Shown piece after piece: positions 35,314-38,888 of a stretch of 38,888 nucleotides of DNA. Below the pieces are notes generated by a model. That model was given only the letters and a program-made list of their open reading frames with translations, was not told the DNA's origin and did no database searches. Every line of letters begins with the position of its first letter. Within the stretch, counting starts at the first letter, position 1. Origin of the DNA: an uncultured Nitrospirota bacterium (GTDB lineage: Bacteria > Nitrospinota > Nitrospinia > CAJXCL01); assembly GCA_913051775.1 (NCBI GenBank), contig CAJXCL010000015.1:1-38888 (forward strand), read 5' to 3'. Position numbers and translations under genes: made by a program.

Positions 35314-35356
35314 GTTGACATTATATTACGAAATCTGATATAAGTGAAAGTTTATT
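35314..35356. promoter_or_regulatory. Overlapping divergent promoters of nadA and ffh
   Basis: Plus strand: TTGACA (35315-35320), an 18-bp spacer and TATAAG (35339-35344), with transcription expected near 35351 and the ffh ATG at 35357. Minus strand: TTCACT, 17-bp spacer and a perfect TATAAT (35325-35320), with transcription expected at about 35313, the A of the nadA ATG. The ffh -35 and nadA -10 share a base, so the polymerases should compete. No ribosome site precedes either gene, in keeping with leaderless or very short leaders. Confidence 0.65.
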
Positions 35357-36673
35357 ATGTTTAAAAATCTATCTGATCGGTTAGAACCGATTCTAAAAAA
35401 ATTAAAAGGGCGGGGCAAGCTAAACGAAGAAAATATCAGGGAATCCCTTCGTGAAATCAGGATAGCTTTACTGGAAGCCGACGTAAATTTTAAGATCGTT
35501 AAAGGTTTTATTGCGCGCATCGCTGACAAAGCTGTTGGATCCGAGGTAATGGAAAGTTTAACGCCCGGACATCAGGTTGTGAAAATTGTCCATGAGGAGC
35601 TTATTCATTTATTGGGATCCGAATCATCACAGATTACTTTTTCCAGACAACCACCAACTATTATTTTAATGGTTGGTCTGCAGGGATCCGGTAAAACAAC
35701 CTCTGCCGCTAAATTAGCTAAAAAACTTAAGGATGAAGGAGAAAAACCGTTTTTGGTTCCTGCTGATGTTTATCGACCAGCTGCGATAGAACAGCTAAAT
35801 ATTTTAGGTGAAAAGCTTGATGCTGAGGTATTTGCCACTAATGAACAAAAAGATCCTGTTAAAATTTGCAGGAATGCCTGTGCAGAAGCCATAGAAAAGG
35901 GTTTAAACCCTATTATCATCGACACTGCAGGGAGGCTTCATGTTGATGAGAAGTTAATGAAGGAGTTAAAAAATATTAAAGTGGAGATTGAACCTCATGA
36001 GATTTTATTGGTAGCCGACGCCATGACAGGGCAGGAAGCGGTGAATATAGCCCAATCTTTCGACAACAGCCTGGGGATCGACGGGATTATATTAACAAAG
36101 ATGGATGGAGACGCGCGGGGCGGGGCGGCTTTGTCCATAAGAGAAATTACGGGAAAACCAATAAAATTTATTGGTGTTGGAGAAAAATTAGAAGCCCTGG
36201 AAGCTTTTCATCCTGATAGGCTGGCATCAAGGATTTTAGGAATGGGAGATGTCCTATCATTAATTGAAAAAGCAAAATCTACTGTCTCTAATGATTCCGC
36301 AGAGGATCTCTATAAAAAAATTAAAAAAGATACTTTTTCTCTTGAGGATTTTAAAAACCAGTTAGCGCAAATCAAAAAAATGGGTCCGCTGGATAAGCTA
36401 ATGGGAATGTTGCCTGGGATGAAGGGTTTAAAAAACATTAAAATTGATGATAAAGCCATTGTCAGGACGGAAGCAATCATTAATTCTATGACGTCTAAAG
36501 AAAGATTAAAACATCAAATTATTAATGGAAACCGAAAAAAAAGGATTGCAAAAGGAAGTGGAACTCATGTTTCCGACGTTAACAGGCTTCTAAAACAGTT
36601 TGTACAATCTAAAAAAATGATGAATAAATTTTCTAAAATGAACTTGAAAAACGGTTTAGGAATGCAAAGATGA
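35357..36673 (+). CDS. ffh: Signal recognition particle protein Ffh (SRP54)
   Basis: The GTPase and signal-binding subunit of the SRP, which with 4.5S RNA delivers membrane-protein ribosomes to FtsY. The 438-residue protein has the N domain (MFKNLSDRLEPILKKL), G1 GLQGSGKTT, RPAAIEQL, DTAGR, TKMDGDARGG and the methionine-rich M domain with the RNA-binding GSGTHVSDVNRLLKQF and a short MMNKFSKM tail. It is the first gene of the ffh-rpsP-khpA-rimM-trmD run on the plus strand. No 4.5S RNA gene is seen in the window. Confidence 0.98.
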   Translation: MFKNLSDRLEPILKKLKGRGKLNEENIRESLREIRIALLEADVNFKIVKGFIARIADKAVGSEVMESLTPGHQVVKIVHEELIHLLGSESSQITFSRQPPTIILMVGLQGSGKTTSAAKLAKKLKDEGEKPFLVPADVYRPAAIEQLNILGEKLDAEVFATNEQKDPVKICRNACAEAIEKGLNPIIIDTAGRLHVDEKLMKELKNIKVEIEPHEILLVADAMTGQEAVNIAQSFDNSLGIDGIILTKMDGDARGGAALSIREITGKPIKFIGVGEKLEALEAFHPDRLASRILGMGDVLSLIEKAKSTVSNDSAEDLYKKIKKDTFSLEDFKNQLAQIKKMGPLDKLMGMLPGMKGLKNIKIDDKAIVRTEAIINSMTSKERLKHQIINGNRKKRIAKGSGTHVSDVNRLLKQFVQSKKMMNKFSKMNLKNGLGMQR

Positions 36674-36753
36674 TTCCATTTTGAATACATTGCTGGATGA
36701 GTAGATGAGTTAATTACTCTTTCACTCACAAACGAAAAGAAGGAGGTGGTTTA

Positions 36754-36999
36754 GTGCCTGTAGTAATGCGGTTAGCGAGATATGGAGCAAAAAAGAAACC
36801 TTTTTATCGAGTAGTTGTAGCAGATTCGAGGTCACCAAGAGATGGACGTTTTTTGGAAATCGTCGGAACATACAATCCCCTGATTGAAAAAGAAAGCATT
36901 CAAATCGATCAAGAAAAAGCAACTTCATGGTTAAAAAAAGGTGCCCTGCCGTCAAAAACGGTTAAAAGTTTATTTAAAAAAAATGGAATTGAACTATGA
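36754..36999 (+). CDS. rpsP: 30S ribosomal protein bS16
   Basis: An 81-residue ribosomal protein of the 30S subunit, involved in early assembly. The start is GTG at 36754, chosen because GAAGGAGGTGG, the strongest ribosome site in the window, precedes it; the next ATG would cut into [20 protein letters not shown], the family's N-terminal strand. [12 protein letters not shown] is also typical. Its stop overlaps the khpA start by 4 nt. Confidence 0.97.
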   Translation: MPVVMRLARYGAKKKPFYRVVVADSRSPRDGRFLEIVGTYNPLIEKESIQIDQEKATSWLKKGALPSKTVKSLFKKNGIEL

Positions 37000-37226
37000 A
37001 AGAACTAGTCGAATTTATAGCTAAGTCTTTAGTCAAGAATTCGGAACAGGTGGAGGTCAGCGAGGTTCAGGGTGATATAACTACCATTATTGAACTGAAA
37101 GTTGCCCAGGAAGATATGGGAAAAATTATTGGTAAGCAAGGCAAAACGGCAAGATCCATTCGAACTCTTCTAAATGCAACAGCTGCAAAGGTAAAAAAGA
37201 AGACTGTTTTAGAAATTTTGGAATGA
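36996..37226 (+). CDS. khpA: KH-domain RNA-binding protein KhpA (YlqC family)
   Basis: A 76-residue single KH domain with the RNA-binding loop [18 protein letters not shown] (GxxG at about residues 47-50). KhpA with KhpB affects cell-wall enzymes and small RNAs in Gram-positives, and this gene is very commonly placed between rpsP and rimM. Start overlaps rpsP by 4 nt and stop overlaps rimM by 4 nt, so translation is coupled. Confidence 0.95.
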   Translation: MKELVEFIAKSLVKNSEQVEVSEVQGDITTIIELKVAQEDMGKIIGKQGKTARSIRTLLNATAAKVKKKTVLEILE

Positions 37227-37732
37227 AGAAAGAATTAATTCCCATCGGCAAGATTGTTAAGTGCCAGGGGAATAAAGGCCATGTCCGGTTATTTCCTTTC
37301 ATTGAAGATCTTGCCCTGAATGAATACGCAGGAGAAATCTCTACCAGTGACTCATCAGGGACAGTTTTAAAAAGAAAAATCACTTCCATCAGGCCTAATA
37401 AAAAATTTTGGATTATTCATTTTGAAGGCATCAACAGTATCGATGAAGCTCAACCTCTTGTAGGACAAAAAGTGGCTGTCAATAAAACCTTTTTCCGGAA
37501 ACTGCCTGCAGGAAATTATTATTGGTTTGAAATATTAGGGCTTGACGTTTATGATGAAAAGGATACTTTTCTTGGAAAAATTGATAATTTCTTTTTCACC
37601 GGCGGCAATGATGTGTATGTAGTTAAAAAAGATAAAAGGAAGGAATTCTTCATTCCGGCAATTAAAGAAATCGTGAAACAAGTTGATTTAAAAGAAAATA
37701 AAATGGTCATTCGTTTGGTAAATGGTTTATGA
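37223..37732 (+). CDS. rimM: Ribosome maturation factor RimM
   Basis: RimM helps fold the 3' major domain of 16S rRNA, where it binds ribosomal protein uS19. The 169-residue protein has the N-terminal RimM barrel (IPIGKIVKCQGNKGHVRLFP) and the C-terminal PRC-barrel with YYWFEILGLDVYDE, FFTGGNDVYVV and IPAIKEIVKQVDL. The FxxGIxSxDEAxPLVGQ linker (HFEGINSIDEAQPLVGQ) is well conserved. It overlaps khpA and trmD by 4 nt at each end. Confidence 0.97.
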   Translation: MKKELIPIGKIVKCQGNKGHVRLFPFIEDLALNEYAGEISTSDSSGTVLKRKITSIRPNKKFWIIHFEGINSIDEAQPLVGQKVAVNKTFFRKLPAGNYYWFEILGLDVYDEKDTFLGKIDNFFFTGGNDVYVVKKDKRKEFFIPAIKEIVKQVDLKENKMVIRLVNGL

Positions 37733-38463
37733 GCTATATTGAGTTTAACATAGTTACTATTTTCCCTGAGATGTTTAAAGCTTCTCTAAATGAGAGTATC
37801 CTTAAAAAAGCTCAGGAAAAAAGTCTTTTTAAAATTAACTTGTTCAATTTACGTGATTTTGCAGAAGGAAAACATAAAGTTACTGATGACTACCCTTATG
37901 GCGGGGGTGGTGGAATGATAATGAAACCCGAGCCCATTGTAAAAGCCATTGAATCAATTAACGATGAAAAACCAAATAGTAAAGTAATTCTTATGACGCC
38001 TCAAGGAAAAACTCTCAACCATGCTTATGCTAAAGCACTGTCCAAAGTACGATCATGGATTATCATATGCGGTCATTATGAAGGGGTTGACGAAAGGGTA
38101 CGTCAACATTTTGTTGATGAAGAAATTTCAATAGGAGATTATATTTTAACGGGGGGAGAAATTCCTGCCATGGTGTTAACTGATGTTATGGTCCGGTATA
38201 TTCCCGGAGTCATTGGGGGTGAAAAAGCCGTTGAAAACGATTCTTTTATAAACTCACTTTTAGAGTACCCTCAATATACCAGGCCGTCCAATTTCCGTGG
38301 ATTGCAAGTACCTGAAGTACTCCTTTCAGGAAATGAGAAACATATTAAGGAATGGCATCATAAACAGGCTTTAAAAAGAACATTCGAGAGACGGCCAGAT
38401 CTTTTGACAAATACCAAACTGAGCGAGGAAGATACGCTATATCTTGATACAATACGAAAATAA
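37729..38463 (+). CDS. trmD: tRNA (guanine37-N1)-methyltransferase
   Basis: TrmD methylates G37 next to the anticodon, preventing +1 frameshifts on CCN and other codons. The 244-residue SPOUT enzyme shows FNIVTIFPEMF, the GGGGGMIMKPEP substrate loop, ICGHYEGVDERV and the trefoil-knot SAM site SIGDYILTGGE, with RPSNFRGLQVPEVLLSGNH-like block near residue 190. It closes the classical operon; rplS, often next, is not here; a TM1570-like methyltransferase follows 1 nt after the stop. Confidence 0.98.
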   Translation: MSYIEFNIVTIFPEMFKASLNESILKKAQEKSLFKINLFNLRDFAEGKHKVTDDYPYGGGGGMIMKPEPIVKAIESINDEKPNSKVILMTPQGKTLNHAYAKALSKVRSWIIICGHYEGVDERVRQHFVDEEISIGDYILTGGEIPAMVLTDVMVRYIPGVIGGEKAVENDSFINSLLEYPQYTRPSNFRGLQVPEVLLSGNEKHIKEWHHKQALKRTFERRPDLLTNTKLSEEDTLYLDTIRK

Positions 38464-38464
38464 T

Positions 38465-38888
38465 ATGTGTAAGAATTACGCAAATATCTCTTTGATTCTC
38501 ACGCATTATCCCGTTTATAACAAAAATCAAGAGGTTGTAGTTTCTTCAATAACTACTCTTGATATACATGATCTTTCAAGAATTGCTAAAACCTTTGAGC
38601 TTGGGACATTTTATATTGTTACACCGCTGAAATCGCAAATAGATTTAATTGAAAAAGTATGTTCACATTGGAAAACGGGGTTCGGCGCCAGTTATAATCC
38701 AACTCGGAACGAAGCATTCGGCAACGTTTGTGTAGCTGATAACCTGGATTGCGCTTTTCGACTAATTATGGATCGTGAAGGTAAACCACCAAAAGTTATC
38801 GCTACCGGAGCCAGGAAATTTCAAAATTCAATCAAGTTTCATGAGATGAAGAAAAAAATTAATCTCAATGATCCTTTTGCAATTCTTC
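38465..38888 (+). CDS. RNA methyltransferase of the TM1570 type (Methyltrn_RNA_4), 3' end cut by window
   Basis: The frame is open from the ATG at 38465 to the right edge, 141 residues so far. The start ANISLILTHYPVYNKN, IHDLSRIAKTFEL, FYIVTPLKSQ and WKTGFGASYNPTRNEAF blocks are those of a small SPOUT-like family seen in Thermotoga TM1570, which also lies near trmD. It is predicted to methylate RNA with S-adenosylmethionine; the target is not established. The gene begins 1 nt after the trmD stop and is the last seen member of the operon. The missing C-terminus is only due to the window end. Confidence 0.82.
   Translation, partial: MCKNYANISLILTHYPVYNKNQEVVVSSITTLDIHDLSRIAKTFELGTFYIVTPLKSQIDLIEKVCSHWKTGFGASYNPTRNEAFGNVCVADNLDCAFRLIMDREGKPPKVIATGARKFQNSIKFHEMKKKINLNDPFAIL

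Overview
This is a 38.9 kb, AT-rich window of bacterial chromosome. Both ends cut through genes: a peptide-type substrate-binding lipoprotein on the left and a TM1570-like RNA methyltransferase on the right. The cell is Gram-negative in build: several lipoproteins with lipoboxes, a SurA/PrsA-like isomerase, an AmiC-like amidase, AlgH and the Ccm cytochrome c maturation ABC exporter. The mix of System I Ccm genes, quinolinate synthase, an acyl-CoA dehydrogenase/enoyl-CoA hydratase pair and the tRNA-Leu-tig-clpP-clpX-lon block fits a deltaproteobacterial or Nitrospinota-like lineage, possibly marine. That placement is an inference from gene content only. The length would suit a fosmid insert.

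Left part (1-17.7 kb), almost all on the minus strand: truncated oligopeptide-binding lipoprotein; an aldo/keto reductase whose C-terminal ferredoxin-like part has lost its cysteines; coaD; rlmN; a zinc-ribbon protein; an N-acetylmuramoyl-L-alanine amidase; a heme-export cluster (ccmA, ccmB, a CcmD-CcmC fusion and a membrane-anchored TlpA-like thioredoxin); secF without secD; and the proteostasis block tRNA-Leu(UAG)-tig-clpP-clpX-lon. Two decayed genes lie here: a PAS/class III cyclase (5.1-5.5 kb) and a FlgO-like lipoprotein (11.4-12.0 kb).

Middle (18-31 kb): a plus-strand group with a SHOCT lipoprotein, a ParB-like-domain protein, a GT2 glycosyltransferase and a GT39-like/TPR membrane protein; then minus-strand ileS-lspA, plus-strand bioF-like, minus-strand algH, plus-strand peptidyl-prolyl isomerase lipoprotein and minus-strand deoB. 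Right part (31-38.9 kb): two small orphan proteins, acyl-CoA dehydrogenase plus enoyl-CoA hydratase, nadA diverging from ffh, then rpsP-khpA-rimM-trmD and a TM1570-like methyltransferase, which is the usual SRP/ribosome-maturation operon.

Most genes are housekeeping. I found no CRISPR array, integrase, transposase, toxin-antitoxin pair or recognisable defence operon. The least explained signals are a family of diverged intergenic repeats of about 100-130 bp, several sitting just upstream of and co-oriented with an ORF, two copies flanking the GT39/TPR gene as inverted repeats; the CcmD-CcmC fusion; the ParB-like/GT2 pair; and a 43-bp divergent nadA/ffh promoter region predicted to give leaderless or nearly leaderless mRNAs.
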